DNA from: an uncultured Oscillospiraceae bacterium
GTDB taxonomy: Bacteria; Bacillota; Clostridia; Oscillospirales; Ruminococcaceae
NCBI GenBank assembly: GCA_910577365.1
Contig: CAJTMU010000003.1
Span: 1-64,000, forward strand
Direction of reading: 5' to 3'
Length of the DNA: 64,000 nucleotides
A program made the position numbers and the translations under genes. This document shows positions 34,035 through 43,345 of the stretch, in pieces; within the stretch, counting starts at the first letter, position 1, and the number at the start of each line of letters is the position of its first letter. The notes under the pieces are model-generated. The model ran no database searches. It was given only the letters and a program-made list of their open reading frames with translations, and had not been told where the DNA came from.

Positions 34035-34064
34035 ATCCCCTGCTTTCGGCAGGGGATTTTGTTT
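34035..34064 (+). terminator. Intrinsic terminator of rpmB
   Basis: Stem ATCCCCTGC (34035-34043) with GCAGGGGAT (34049-34057) followed by TTTGTTT. Confidence 0.92.
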
Positions 34065-34176
34065 GTATAAAACTGCTGCGGTGCAAAGCCGCCGAAAAAA
34101 ATTAAAAATTTAAATAAACCTGCTTAGGTCAACAATTTGCCAGAAAGCGTCGCAAATTAAAATTTTGTTTTTAGTA

Positions 34177-34205
34177 TTGAAATATAACGCGAAAAGTGGT
34201 ATAAT
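34177..34205 (+). promoter_or_regulatory. pyrG: Promoter of pyrG
   Basis: TTGAAA (34177-34182), 17-bp spacer, perfect TATAAT (34200-34205). The leader would be only about 35 bases, with no G-run start and no attenuator hairpin, so the CTP-sensing attenuation known from Bacillus pyrG is not evident. Confidence 0.85.
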
Positions 34206-34245
34206 AGATAGGATAAATACGGAATCCGCGGAAAAAGGAAAGGAT

Positions 34246-35865
34246 ATGAAAATGGCTACAAAATACATATTTGTTACGGGCGGCGTTGTGTCGGGACTCG
34301 GAAAGGGAATTACGGCAGCTTCTTTGGGACGGCTGCTGAAAATGAGGGGCTATAAGGTAACGATACAGAAATTTGACCCCTATCTTAACGTAGACCCCGG
34401 AACAATGAGCCCCTATCAGCATGGAGAAGTTTTCGTCACCGATGACGGAGCGGAAACTGACCTTGATTTGGGTCATTACGAGCGCTTTATTGATGAAAAT
34501 CTGTCGGTAAACAGCAACGTAACCACGGGTAAAATTTACCTCAATGTGCTTAACAAGGAGCGCCGCGGAGATTATCTCGGCGGCACGGTTCAGGTTATCC
34601 CGCATGTCACCAATGAGATAAAGGAGCGTATCTATCGTGTTGCCAACAGCGGCGCGGAGTCGGCGGACGTTGTTATAACGGAGATAGGCGGCACGGTTGG
34701 CGATATCGAGTCCACGCCCTTTCTTGAGGCTATCCGCCAGGTAAGCTACGAGCTTGGGCGCGAGAACGTTATGTATATCCACGTAACGCTTCTCCCTTTT
34801 ATTTCGGGCAGCAACGAGCTTAAAACAAAGCCCACACAGCACAGCGTAAAGGAGCTGCTGTCAATAGGCATACAGCCCACTGTTCTTGTGCTGAGAAGCG
34901 AAACGGAGATACCTGAGGAAATGCGTGAAAAGGTGGCGAGCTTCTGCAACGTCCGCAAGGAGGACGTTATACAGAACCTGACCGCTTCGTCATTGTACGC
35001 TGTTCCGCTCATGCTGGAAAAAGAGGGGCTTGCGCACTGCGCGTGCCACCACCTCGGTTTGGAGGACAGAAAGCCCGACCTCACCGAGTGGGAGGAAATG
35101 GTAAAGAGACAGGAGAACGCCGTCGAGCCGCTGACCATCGGTCTTGTGGGAAAATACGTCGCTCTGCCCGACGCATACATTTCGGTTATGGAGTCCATTC
35201 GCCACGCTGGAGCGGCGAACGGCGCGAACGTTGACATCAAGCTGATAAATTCCGAGGAGATAACCTCCGAGACTGCGAGAGAGCTTCTGAAGGGTTTGAA
35301 CGGCATATGCGTTCCCGGCGGCTTTGGCGACAGGGGCATTGAGGGCAAGATAGAGGCTGTCCGCTACGCGAGGGAGAATAAAGTTCCATATTTCGGGCTT
35401 TGTTTGGGTATGCAGATGGCTGTTGTGGAGTTCGCGCGCCATGTAGGCGGCCTTGAGGGCGCGAATTCCGCGGAATTCGGCGAGTTCCAATATAATGTTA
35501 TTGACATAATGCCCGATCAGAAGGGCGTTGAGATGGGCGGCACAATGCGCCTGGGGCTTTACCCCTGCAAGCTTGACGAGGGCACGATATCCCGCGGCGT
35601 ATACGGCGAGGAGCTGATATATGAGCGCCACCGCCACCGCTACGAATTCAATAATGCGTTCAGAGAGCAGCTTGCTGCAAAGGGGCTGAAATTTGCTGGG
35701 CTGTCCCCCGACGGCAAGCTTGTGGAGATAGTGGAGCTTCCCAAGGAGGTTCACCCATGGTTTGTCGCGGTTCAGTTTCACCCCGAATTCAAATCCCGCC
35801 CCAACAGACCGCACCCGCTGTTCAATGACTTTATCAAGGCGGCGATATGCAAGACTGATAACTGA
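34246..35865 (+). CDS. pyrG: CTP synthase
   Basis: Makes CTP from UTP, ATP and glutamine, the last step of pyrimidine synthesis. About 539 residues. The synthase half begins KYIFVTGGVVSGLGKGITAASLG and includes DPYLNVDPGTMSP. The glutaminase half has the nucleophile Cys in FGLCLGMQ and the C-terminal HPEF. Two close ATGs (34246 and 34252) are both served by AAGGAAAGGA; the true one is uncertain. The 34165 in-frame start is upstream of the promoter and excluded. A GNAT gene follows 21 bases later. Confidence 0.97.
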   Translation: MKMATKYIFVTGGVVSGLGKGITAASLGRLLKMRGYKVTIQKFDPYLNVDPGTMSPYQHGEVFVTDDGAETDLDLGHYERFIDENLSVNSNVTTGKIYLNVLNKERRGDYLGGTVQVIPHVTNEIKERIYRVANSGAESADVVITEIGGTVGDIESTPFLEAIRQVSYELGRENVMYIHVTLLPFISGSNELKTKPTQHSVKELLSIGIQPTVLVLRSETEIPEEMREKVASFCNVRKEDVIQNLTASSLYAVPLMLEKEGLAHCACHHLGLEDRKPDLTEWEEMVKRQENAVEPLTIGLVGKYVALPDAYISVMESIRHAGAANGANVDIKLINSEEITSETARELLKGLNGICVPGGFGDRGIEGKIEAVRYARENKVPYFGLCLGMQMAVVEFARHVGGLEGANSAEFGEFQYNVIDIMPDQKGVEMGGTMRLGLYPCKLDEGTISRGVYGEELIYERHRHRYEFNNAFREQLAAKGLKFAGLSPDGKLVEIVELPKEVHPWFVAVQFHPEFKSRPNRPHPLFNDFIKAAICKTDN

Positions 35866-35886
35866 TATCACGCAAACGGAGGAAAC

Positions 35887-36441
35887 ATGGAGCATAAAGG
35901 CACCGTATATATCGAAACCAAGAGGCTTATTTTGCGCCGCTTTACTGTAAGCGATGCAGAGGCTATGTATGAAAATTGGGCTTCTGACGAAGAGGTCATA
36001 AAATATCTTACGTGGCAGACGCATGGCGATATCTCGGTGAGCGAGGGTGTTTTGCGCGAATGGGTAAATAATTACGCAAGAAACGATTTCTATCAATGGG
36101 CGATAGTCTTCAAGGAATATTCTGACAAGCCGATAGGCTCGATAGCTGTTGTGGAGAATATTGACGAGACGGTCGGGAAAGCACATATCGGATATTGTAT
36201 CGGAAAGCCTTGGTGGCACAAGGGCATAATGTCGGAGGCGCTGGGGGCGGTCATTAATTTCCTTTTCGACGAGGTGGGTGTAAACCGTGTCGAATCAAGG
36301 CACGACCCGCGTAATCCCAATTCGGGCGCGGTCATGAAAAAGTGCGGAATGAAGTTCGAGGGAACGCTGAGGCAGTCGGACAGGAATAATCAGGGAATTT
36401 GCGACGCTTGTTATTACGCAATACTGGCGGATGAGCGGTAG
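35887..36441 (+). CDS. GNAT acetyltransferase, RimJ/RimL-like
   Basis: A 184-residue N-acetyltransferase of the Acetyltransf_3 type: IETKRLILRRFTVSDAEAMYENWASDEEV is the typical N-terminus. The acetyl-CoA region is AHIGYCIGKPWWHKGIMSEALGAVINFLF, and the closing VESRHDPRNPNSGAVMKKCGM is usual. Relatives acetylate ribosomal protein N-termini or small amines; the substrate here is unknown. GGAGG precedes the ATG. It lies 21 bases after pyrG and may be read through from its promoter. Confidence 0.9.
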   Translation: MEHKGTVYIETKRLILRRFTVSDAEAMYENWASDEEVIKYLTWQTHGDISVSEGVLREWVNNYARNDFYQWAIVFKEYSDKPIGSIAVVENIDETVGKAHIGYCIGKPWWHKGIMSEALGAVINFLFDEVGVNRVESRHDPRNPNSGAVMKKCGMKFEGTLRQSDRNNQGICDACYYAILADER

Positions 36442-36499
36442 CTTGACATTCTATAAAATTTGCCGCCAGCGGCAGCCGTTACATTAAGGAGTTGCAGGT

Positions 36500-38626
36500 A
36501 TGGAAAGTAATTTTTATGACAACAGAGAGCTTTCTTGGCTCAAGTTTAACGAAAGAGTGCTTGAGGAAGCGCGTGATGAGGAAACTCCTTTGTTTGAAAG
36601 GCTCAGGTTCGTGCAGATATTCTGCTCAAATCTCGATGAATTTTTTATGATAAGGTGCGGCAGCCTTAACGACAAAGCAAGCTTTGACCCAAAGGACAGG
36701 GAAAACAAGACCAACATGACCTCTAAAGAGCAGCTTAGCGCGATAGCCAAGAGGGTAAGAGCGCTGCTGCCAATAAAGGACAGGGCTTACGCAGAGATAA
36801 TGCGCGGACTGTCGGAATACGGCGTGGAGCATATCGCGGAGGATAGGCTTACTCCGGAGGAGGACGCTTTTCTTAAGGCGTTTTTCACGCGGGAGATTCG
36901 CCCGCTGCTGTTTACGGTAGTAGTGGATAAAAAGCACCCTGTGCCGTTCCTCAAAAGCGGCGAGATATACATTGGCGCGGCGATAAGAAAAAAGACCGAC
37001 CCCGCGGGCAAAATAACGCTGGGTATACTTCCCGCATCGGAAAATCTTCCGCGGGTCATATTCCTGCCCAAAACGGGAAAATTTATCTTGTGCGAGGAGC
37101 TGATATCCCGTTACGCCAAGCAGGTTTTCAGCAATTTTGAGATAATCTCACGCTGTATATTCAGGGTGACAAGAAACGCTGATATCGCTCCCGACGAGGG
37201 ACTGTTCGACCACGATATGGATTTCCGCGACATAATGAGCAAGCTGGTAAAAAAGCGCAAGAAGCTCAAGCCCGTAAGGCTGGAATTTCAGGGAAGTCCC
37301 GATGCCGAGGTCGCAGAGAGTATCGCCAAGATACTTGGTGTAAAGGGAAATTTTGTTTTCACGCAGAACGCTCCGCTTAATATGGATTTTCTTTCCGCTT
37401 TGGAGCGCAGGTTGGAAAAGCAGAGCGAGCTGTTTTTCCAGCAGCTTACGCCGCAAAGGTCTCCGTTTATTGAAGCCGACAGGTCAATAATAGAGCAGAT
37501 AAAGGAGCGGGATATACTGCTGAATTATCCGTATGAAAACATAAACCAGTTTATAAGGCTGCTTGAGGAAGCGGCGGACAATCCGCGCGTAATGTCAATA
37601 AAGATAACGCTTTACCGCGTGGCGCGGGCAAGCAAGATAATTAATGCGCTGATTAGAGCTGCGGAGAACGGTAAGGATGTGCTGGCGCTTGTTGAGCTGC
37701 GTGCGAGGTTTGACGAGGAAAACAACATCGGCTGGTCAAAGCGCCTTGAGGAAGCGGGGGTTATCGTAATATACGGGCTGGAGGAGCTTAAGGTACATTC
37801 CAAGCTGCTGCTGATAACATTGCGCGACGGTGACGGTGTGAGCTATATCACGCAGGTGGGAACAGGAAATTACAACGAGCGCACCTCGCGGCTGTATACC
37901 GACCTTTGCCTGATGACTGCGGACAGGGATTTCGGCTCGGACGCGTCTGTTGTGTTTAACGCACTTATGGTGGGGAATACTGTTGAAAGCACCAACAAGC
38001 TGCTGGTCGCTCCCAAGGGGCTGAAAAGCCGTATCGTGGAGTTTATCGACAATGAGATAACCTATGGAGAGGACGGCTATATAGGGATAAAAATGAATTC
38101 CCTGACCGATAAGGATATTATTGAAAAGCTTGCCGAGGCAAGCCGCGCGGGTGTTAAAATAGAGCTTGTGGTAAGAGGAATTTGCTGCCTTGTTGCGGGT
38201 GTTGAGGGAAGCACGGAAAATATAAGGGTAATTTCCATTGTTGGCAGGTTTCTTGAGCACAGCCGAATTTATATTTTCGGCAAGGGAGAGCGCCGCCGCG
38301 TTTATATTTCCAGCGCCGATTTTATGACACGCAATACCGAGCGCCGTGTGGAGGTAGCCGCGCCAATACTCGACCGTGCTCTCGCGGACAGAGTGACGGA
38401 AGCCTTCAATCTGATGCTAAAAGACAATGTAAAGGCGAGGGAACAGGACAGCGACGGCTCGTACCGCCATGTGGAGCGCTCTGAGGGCGAAGAGCCGCTT
38501 AATTCCCAGCTGTATTTCTACAAACAAGCGTATAAAGCGGCGGAACGGCAGACCGCCCCTGCCGCGGAGGATACCTCTAAAAGGGAGCATATCTCCGTCA
38601 GGGTTAAGATAAGAAAAATAAAGTGA
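36500..38626 (+). CDS. ppk: Polyphosphate kinase 1
   Basis: Reversible synthesis of polyphosphate from ATP at the membrane. It has 708 residues, full length. The N-terminal FYDNRELSWLKFNERVLEEA, the central NPRVMSIKITLYRVA, and the phosphorylated His in LKVHSKLLLI (about residue 433) with the second His in FLEHSRIY (about 586) are all there. AAGGAG precedes the ATG. The C-terminus is extended by about 40 residues of charged sequence. No ppx is in the window. Confidence 0.97.
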   Translation: MESNFYDNRELSWLKFNERVLEEARDEETPLFERLRFVQIFCSNLDEFFMIRCGSLNDKASFDPKDRENKTNMTSKEQLSAIAKRVRALLPIKDRAYAEIMRGLSEYGVEHIAEDRLTPEEDAFLKAFFTREIRPLLFTVVVDKKHPVPFLKSGEIYIGAAIRKKTDPAGKITLGILPASENLPRVIFLPKTGKFILCEELISRYAKQVFSNFEIISRCIFRVTRNADIAPDEGLFDHDMDFRDIMSKLVKKRKKLKPVRLEFQGSPDAEVAESIAKILGVKGNFVFTQNAPLNMDFLSALERRLEKQSELFFQQLTPQRSPFIEADRSIIEQIKERDILLNYPYENINQFIRLLEEAADNPRVMSIKITLYRVARASKIINALIRAAENGKDVLALVELRARFDEENNIGWSKRLEEAGVIVIYGLEELKVHSKLLLITLRDGDGVSYITQVGTGNYNERTSRLYTDLCLMTADRDFGSDASVVFNALMVGNTVESTNKLLVAPKGLKSRIVEFIDNEITYGEDGYIGIKMNSLTDKDIIEKLAEASRAGVKIELVVRGICCLVAGVEGSTENIRVISIVGRFLEHSRIYIFGKGERRRVYISSADFMTRNTERRVEVAAPILDRALADRVTEAFNLMLKDNVKAREQDSDGSYRHVERSEGEEPLNSQLYFYKQAYKAAERQTAPAAEDTSKREHISVRVKIRKIK

Positions 38627-38682
38627 GCCTGAGGGGGCGCCGCTCCCGTTTTGATGTATTTGCTAAAAAGGATAACGTATAA

Positions 38683-41019
38683 ATGAAGTCAATCAATATC
38701 GCAATAACCGCCGCCAGCTTCAGTGGCAACAAGGGTGCGGCGGCAATGCTGCAAAGCAGTATAAAACAGCTTAAGGAGCGCTATGGGGAAAGAATAAACC
38801 TTTTTCTTATGTCCACCTACCCGAGCGCCGACCGCAGGCTGATAGCGGAAATGCCGGAAAAATACGATTTTATAAAGGTGGTAAACGCCAAGCCGGAGCG
38901 GCTGCTGTTTCTCACCTTTCCGCTGGCGATATTGTATAAAATACTGCCCTTTATGAGAAAGCTGCTGAAAAAGGATAAGATAATAAAGGCGTATTCGCAG
39001 TGCGATATCGTGATAGACGAGGCGGGAATTTCTTTTGTGGACAGCAGAGGCTTTGTGATGAACACATATGCCTTTGTCTGCGCCGCCGTGCCTCTGCTTT
39101 GCGGCACTCCCGTTGCGAAATATTCTCAGGCGCTGGGTTCGTTCAAAAGCCCGTGGAACAGATTTCTCGCCAAATGGATACTGCCCAAGCTGAAGCTTAT
39201 CTGCGCCCGCGGGGAGATAACCCTTGAAAATTTAAGAGAGATTGGCGTATCCAAAAATGTAAGACTCTGCGCCGACGGAGCTTTCACCATGCCCGACAGC
39301 CCCTATTGGGCGGGACAGGTGAAGCGGATCTGCTCCAAAACGAATTTCTATAAAAGACCCGTTATCGCCGTTTCAATTTCCAGCGTGGTGCATAAGAAGT
39401 GCCGCAAAATGGGCATTGACTACAAGGGCGTGATGACGGAATTTATAAACCGCCTTAACGCCAAAGATTACAACGTGCTGATTATCGCCAACGCCGCCCG
39501 CGAGGGCAGCGAAAAGCCGCGCAACAACGACCTTATGATATGCACGGAGGTCTACGACAGTGTTAAGGACAGGTCAAAGGTGCGCTGGTATCCCCGCGAG
39601 ATGGCTCCCGAGGAGATACGCGAGCTGCTGGCGCGGTGCGAGGCGCTTGTGGCATCGAGGTTTCACGCGATGATAGGCGCTTTGGAAAAGGGCGTGCCCA
39701 CGCTGCTGCTTGGCTGGTCGCACAAGTATAAAGAGGTTCTTGATATGTTCGGGCTGGGGGAATACGCCATGGATTTCTCCGAGCTTAACTGCGATACCCT
39801 TTGGGAGAGATTTTTGGGGCTTGTTGAGGACAGCGCCGATATCAGGGCAAAAATAGCGGAAAACCTGCCGCGCGTAAAGGAAAGCTCGCTTGACAATATC
39901 CGCCTTATCGGAGATTTTATCGACGAGCTGACTTACGCGCCAAAAAAAGTGAAGCTGCTTGACTTTAACGACCCCGACAAATATATCGGGGAGCATATCT
40001 GCTGCCGCATGGGCTATGCCGCCGACGAAACGATACGCGCCAACGCTGCCTCGGGCGGAATGATAACCGCGCTTCTGTGCCATCTGCTGAAAACAAAGCA
40101 GATAGACGGAGCGTGGGTCACCCGCAGCGAGATAAAGGACGGCAAGCTCGGCTACAAGACATTTATTGCCACTACTCCCGAGCAGCTGCGTGAAAGTTCT
40201 TCTTCGGTATATATGCATATGCCCCTTATGAAGCACGCCGATATGCTGGAAGAGTTCAACGGCAGACTGGCAGTGGTGCTTGTCCCCTGCCAGATGAGGG
40301 CATTTGTAAAAATGCTGGAGAGCCGCCCCGACCTCGCAAAGAAGATAGCTCTTAAACTGGGCTTGTATTGCAGCGGCAGCCACCACCAAAACGCCACTCT
40401 TGTACCGCTTCACAAGGCGGGGATATCACTTGAGGGAGCGAAGCGGCTGTATTACCGCCGCGGGCACTGGCGCGGTTTGTCAACGGTGCAGTATGAGGAC
40501 GGCAGTGAGAAAACTCTCTCCTACCCGAAAACCATCTGCGCCTATAAGAACGCCTATTTTTTCAGCCGTGGAAGCTGCATGGTCTGTCAGGATCAATTTG
40601 GGTATGAAGCGGATATCAGCTTCGGTGATATCTGGCTTAAGGAAATGAAGAAAAATCCCATCAAGCACACAAGCTGCGTTATCCGCACAGAAAACGCGCT
40701 CAGAATGTACCGCTCCGCGGTGGAGGCGGGCGCGATAATCGACGCTCGCATAGACGACGAGCGCATACTGCGCAGCCAGAAGCGGGCGCTTGTGTTCAAG
40801 TGGAATTGCGCAAGAGCCAAGTGGAGAGCCTTTGCCGACGAGGGCAAGGTGCTGAACGTGGATATTGACAGCAAATGCAGATGGAATCATAAGCTGGCGT
40901 ATAAGCTTGCGGCTAAGAATATGAGATACAGCGCGCAGCACCCCGAAAAGATTGAAAAGCTGCCGACTTGGCTGGTGTACTATTATATGTGCTTTATAAG
41001 AGTGCTTCTCAGCTTTTGA
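38683..41019 (+). CDS. Fusion of polysaccharide pyruvyltransferase and FrhB-type F420/flavin oxidoreductase domain
   Basis: A 778-residue protein. Residues about 1-400 are a PS_pyruv_trans domain (FSGNKGAAAMLQSS at the start, EAGISFVD, VASRFHAMIGALEKGVPTLLLGWSHKY near the end), which adds ketal pyruvate to surface sugars. Residues about 430-740 are a coenzyme F420 hydrogenase/dehydrogenase beta-subunit-like domain (NAASGGMITALLCHLL, LVPCQMRAF, GLYCSGSHH, SRGSCMVCQDQFGYEADISFGD). Both domains are common as neighbours in exopolysaccharide clusters; here they are one chain. Flavin rather than F420 use is likely. The exact product is unknown. Confidence 0.88.
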   Translation: MKSINIAITAASFSGNKGAAAMLQSSIKQLKERYGERINLFLMSTYPSADRRLIAEMPEKYDFIKVVNAKPERLLFLTFPLAILYKILPFMRKLLKKDKIIKAYSQCDIVIDEAGISFVDSRGFVMNTYAFVCAAVPLLCGTPVAKYSQALGSFKSPWNRFLAKWILPKLKLICARGEITLENLREIGVSKNVRLCADGAFTMPDSPYWAGQVKRICSKTNFYKRPVIAVSISSVVHKKCRKMGIDYKGVMTEFINRLNAKDYNVLIIANAAREGSEKPRNNDLMICTEVYDSVKDRSKVRWYPREMAPEEIRELLARCEALVASRFHAMIGALEKGVPTLLLGWSHKYKEVLDMFGLGEYAMDFSELNCDTLWERFLGLVEDSADIRAKIAENLPRVKESSLDNIRLIGDFIDELTYAPKKVKLLDFNDPDKYIGEHICCRMGYAADETIRANAASGGMITALLCHLLKTKQIDGAWVTRSEIKDGKLGYKTFIATTPEQLRESSSSVYMHMPLMKHADMLEEFNGRLAVVLVPCQMRAFVKMLESRPDLAKKIALKLGLYCSGSHHQNATLVPLHKAGISLEGAKRLYYRRGHWRGLSTVQYEDGSEKTLSYPKTICAYKNAYFFSRGSCMVCQDQFGYEADISFGDIWLKEMKKNPIKHTSCVIRTENALRMYRSAVEAGAIIDARIDDERILRSQKRALVFKWNCARAKWRAFADEGKVLNVDIDSKCRWNHKLAYKLAAKNMRYSAQHPEKIEKLPTWLVYYYMCFIRVLLSF

Positions 41020-41038
41020 CATTGAGCGGAGGTTTGCC

Positions 41039-41401
41039 ATGGAGGATATCTCGCCCGAGGTGAGGAAGTTTTTAAGCGCCTTCAGAGCGCGCCCGGGTAT
41101 GTATACGGGTCATGACGGAATGATAACGGAGCTGAATTTGTTCCTATGTGGAATGGGAGCTTTTCCCCTTATTTACGGAGACGCCGCAAAGGTTGATATA
41201 ATTCCCCGCGAGTTTCATGATTTTACCGCGAAATACTACGGTGAGCGCTCGTCGGTGATGGGCTGGCGCAATATCATTCTTAAGCATGAGGTAGACGAGC
41301 GTTCCGCTTTCGCGAAATTCTGGGATATCCTGGACGAATGCCTGATAAGCGGTGGCTATGAGCCGCTGGAAAAAATTGAGCCGTCCCCAACGAAATACTA
41401 G
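41039..41401 (+). CDS. Hypothetical protein, in frame with a downstream GNAT domain
   Basis: A 120-residue protein of unrecognised family, with a conserved-looking RPGMYTG turn near residue 18 and a helical, aromatic-rich middle. GGAGG lies before the ATG, 20 bases after the fusion gene. It ends with TAG at 41399-41401. The same frame continues without another stop into the GNAT protein that follows, so the two may once have been, or may still be by readthrough, one polypeptide. Confidence 0.65.
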   Translation: MEDISPEVRKFLSAFRARPGMYTGHDGMITELNLFLCGMGAFPLIYGDAAKVDIIPREFHDFTAKYYGERSSVMGWRNIILKHEVDERSAFAKFWDILDECLISGGYEPLEKIEPSPTKY

Positions 41402-41425
41402 CGCCGCGATTCGATAGACCATATT

Positions 41426-41818
41426 TTGTACTGTGACCTGGCGGCGCTTGCGGATTCTTTTTGCCGTGTTTACGGGCGGGACAGAAACGTGATTTTGCTG
41501 CGTTTCAGAGATCTGTACCGCACCCCGGGCTTTTACGGTCTGGCTGTGTGGAGGAATAATTTCCCCGTCGGAGCAGTGGTCGGAAACATTGAACAAACCG
41601 ATGAGGGAGAGGTATACCGTATATCGGATTTTTGGGTCGTGCCCGACGAACGGAAAAGAGGATATGCGCGGCAGTTATTGAATGAACTGCGAAGTATACT
41701 GACCTTTCGCGGAGTAAACGGTTTTTACTCCGCGGTTACGGAGGAACAGGCAAAAATACTCGGCGAATATTTAGGCTTTACCGAAAACGGAACCCTTAAA
41801 ATCATGGAGCTGCGCTGA
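41426..41818 (+). CDS. Short GNAT-type acetyltransferase, start unclear
   Basis: About 130 residues with a GNAT core: YRISDFWVVPDERKRGYARQLLNELRS is the acetyl-CoA loop and ILGEYLGFTENG the end. The first in-frame start is a TTG at 41426 with no ribosome binding site. In-frame sequence runs back to the TAG at 41401. Possible readings are a weakly started gene, a truncated GNAT, or the C-terminal half of a protein split by a nonsense codon. Confidence 0.6.
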   Translation: MYCDLAALADSFCRVYGRDRNVILLRFRDLYRTPGFYGLAVWRNNFPVGAVVGNIEQTDEGEVYRISDFWVVPDERKRGYARQLLNELRSILTFRGVNGFYSAVTEEQAKILGEYLGFTENGTLKIMELR

Positions 41819-41837
41819 ACCCGTATCAGAGGGTGCA

Positions 41838-42311
41838 ATGGATTATACTATAAGGCAAATGCGCGAAAGGGAATACCCTTTGTTGAACAATTTCCTGTAT
41901 GAGGCAATATTTATCCCCGAGGGAGTTGAGCCGCCGCCGAGGTTGATAATAAATAAGCCCGAGCTTAGGCTCTACGTTGACGGCTTCGGCGAACAGCCCC
42001 ACGATATAGCGCTCGCGGCGGAAGCGGACGGGAAAGTCGTGGGAGCGGTTTGGGTTCGTGTAATGGACGATTACGGTCACGTAGTTGACGATACGCCGTC
42101 GTTTGCGATATCATTGTATAAGGAGTACCGCGGCTGCGGTATCGGAACGGCGCTGATGAGAGCAATGCTCGTAATACTTAAAGCAAACGGATATAAATGG
42201 GCTTCGCTGGCGGTGCAAAAGGCAAACTACGCGGTAAGGTTGTACTTAAAGCTTGGATTTGAGATAATTGATGAAAACCAACAGGAATATATAATGCTTA
42301 TTCGCCTATAA
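41838..42311 (+). CDS. GNAT family N-acetyltransferase
   Basis: A complete 157-residue GNAT protein. The N-terminal IRQMREREYPLLNNFLYEAIF is followed by AVWVRVMDDYGHV, the acetyl-CoA segment SLYKEYRGCGIGTALMRAML and the closing NYAVRLYLKLGFEI. AGAGGGTG precedes the ATG. It starts 19 bases after the previous GNAT gene. The substrate is not predictable. Confidence 0.9.
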   Translation: MDYTIRQMREREYPLLNNFLYEAIFIPEGVEPPPRLIINKPELRLYVDGFGEQPHDIALAAEADGKVVGAVWVRVMDDYGHVVDDTPSFAISLYKEYRGCGIGTALMRAMLVILKANGYKWASLAVQKANYAVRLYLKLGFEIIDENQQEYIMLIRL

Positions 42312-42328
42312 GTAAAGGGACGTGACGA

Positions 42329-43285
42329 ATGAAAATAAAGATAAACAAGGACAAGCTGCTTAAAGCCCTGAAAATAGTTTTCGGGGTATTGGTCGTCGTT
42401 TTCCTCGCATGGTATTTCTGGAAAAACTGGGACGAATTTTCCGAAAAAATAATGAGCGTTAATATCGGGATATTCATTGTTTCAATGCTGTTTTATTTCG
42501 CTTATAAAATCACGCTCGCGTCGCTGTGGCACTATATCACAAAAATAAACGGCTGCTCGATAAAGTATGAAAAGGCGGTCACGAGCTACCTTTATTCCAT
42601 ACTCGGAAAATATATTCCGGGAAAGGTGTTCATGCTTGCCGCGCGGCTCACATATTATAAGGAGGAAGAAGCGCCGCTTTCCAAAGTGACAGTCTGCTTT
42701 TTTATCGAGAACGTCTGCACACTGCTTGGAGCGGCAATGCTGTTTATTGTTTCGCTGTTCTTTTTCCCGAACGAGCTGTTGGAGAACTACAAGTGGCTCA
42801 CACTGCTGCTTATCGCGGCGTTTTTTGTGTGCATACACCCGAAAATAATCAATTTTGTGCTGCGGCTGATAGGAAAAATATTCAAGAAAAATCTTGAGAT
42901 ACCCATGAAATACTCGCAGATGTTAAAGGTGGTTCTGCTGTTTATCGGCAACTGGCTTATCGTGGGCTTCGGGTTCTTTATCCTTACAAAATCCATATAC
43001 CCCGCCGCGGAGTGGTCGCAGATGCTATACTGTGCGGGGATATGGGGTGTTTCGGCTATCATGGGTATTCTGGCGATATTCGCCCCGTCGGGTCTTGGCG
43101 TGAGAGAGGGGATAATTGTTGCGGGGCTTATGCTGATAATGCCGCAGAGCGACGCCATGGTTATATCGGTGGTGTCCAGATTATGGCAGACTATCCCCGA
43201 GCTTCTTCTGGTGGCAATGGCGTTTGTGTATTCGAGGATACGCCGATTGAGCGGTAAAAAGGGTTCAGGGAATAATACCGGATAA
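42329..43285 (+). CDS. Flippase-like membrane protein (MprF/AglD N-terminal type, UPF0104)
   Basis: A 318-residue polytopic membrane protein with about eight helices, of the lysylphosphatidylglycerol synthase transmembrane-region family. The N-terminal charged segment precedes the first helix; SYLYSILGKYIPGKVFMLAARL is the conserved family motif, and FAPSGLGVREGIIVAGL near the C-terminus is the second. There is no aminoacyl-transferase domain, so it is more likely to move or modify a lipid-linked sugar than to make lysyl-PG. GGGACGTGA precedes the ATG. Confidence 0.87.
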   Translation: MKIKINKDKLLKALKIVFGVLVVVFLAWYFWKNWDEFSEKIMSVNIGIFIVSMLFYFAYKITLASLWHYITKINGCSIKYEKAVTSYLYSILGKYIPGKVFMLAARLTYYKEEEAPLSKVTVCFFIENVCTLLGAAMLFIVSLFFFPNELLENYKWLTLLLIAAFFVCIHPKIINFVLRLIGKIFKKNLEIPMKYSQMLKVVLLFIGNWLIVGFGFFILTKSIYPAAEWSQMLYCAGIWGVSAIMGILAIFAPSGLGVREGIIVAGLMLIMPQSDAMVISVVSRLWQTIPELLLVAMAFVYSRIRRLSGKKGSGNNTG

Positions 43286-43345
43286 AATATTATCCGGATT
43301 TATTACTTTTGGTATTTTATTTGCTTTCTATTGGGGGTGTAAATC

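Noticed and set aside
34206..34245. CTP-dependent attenuator for pyrG
   Set aside because: The leader is too short and lacks the G-run start and terminator hairpin.
34990..36219. 409-residue frame on the minus strand opposite pyrG and the GNAT gene
   Set aside because: Spans two genuine genes on the other strand and shows no domain features.
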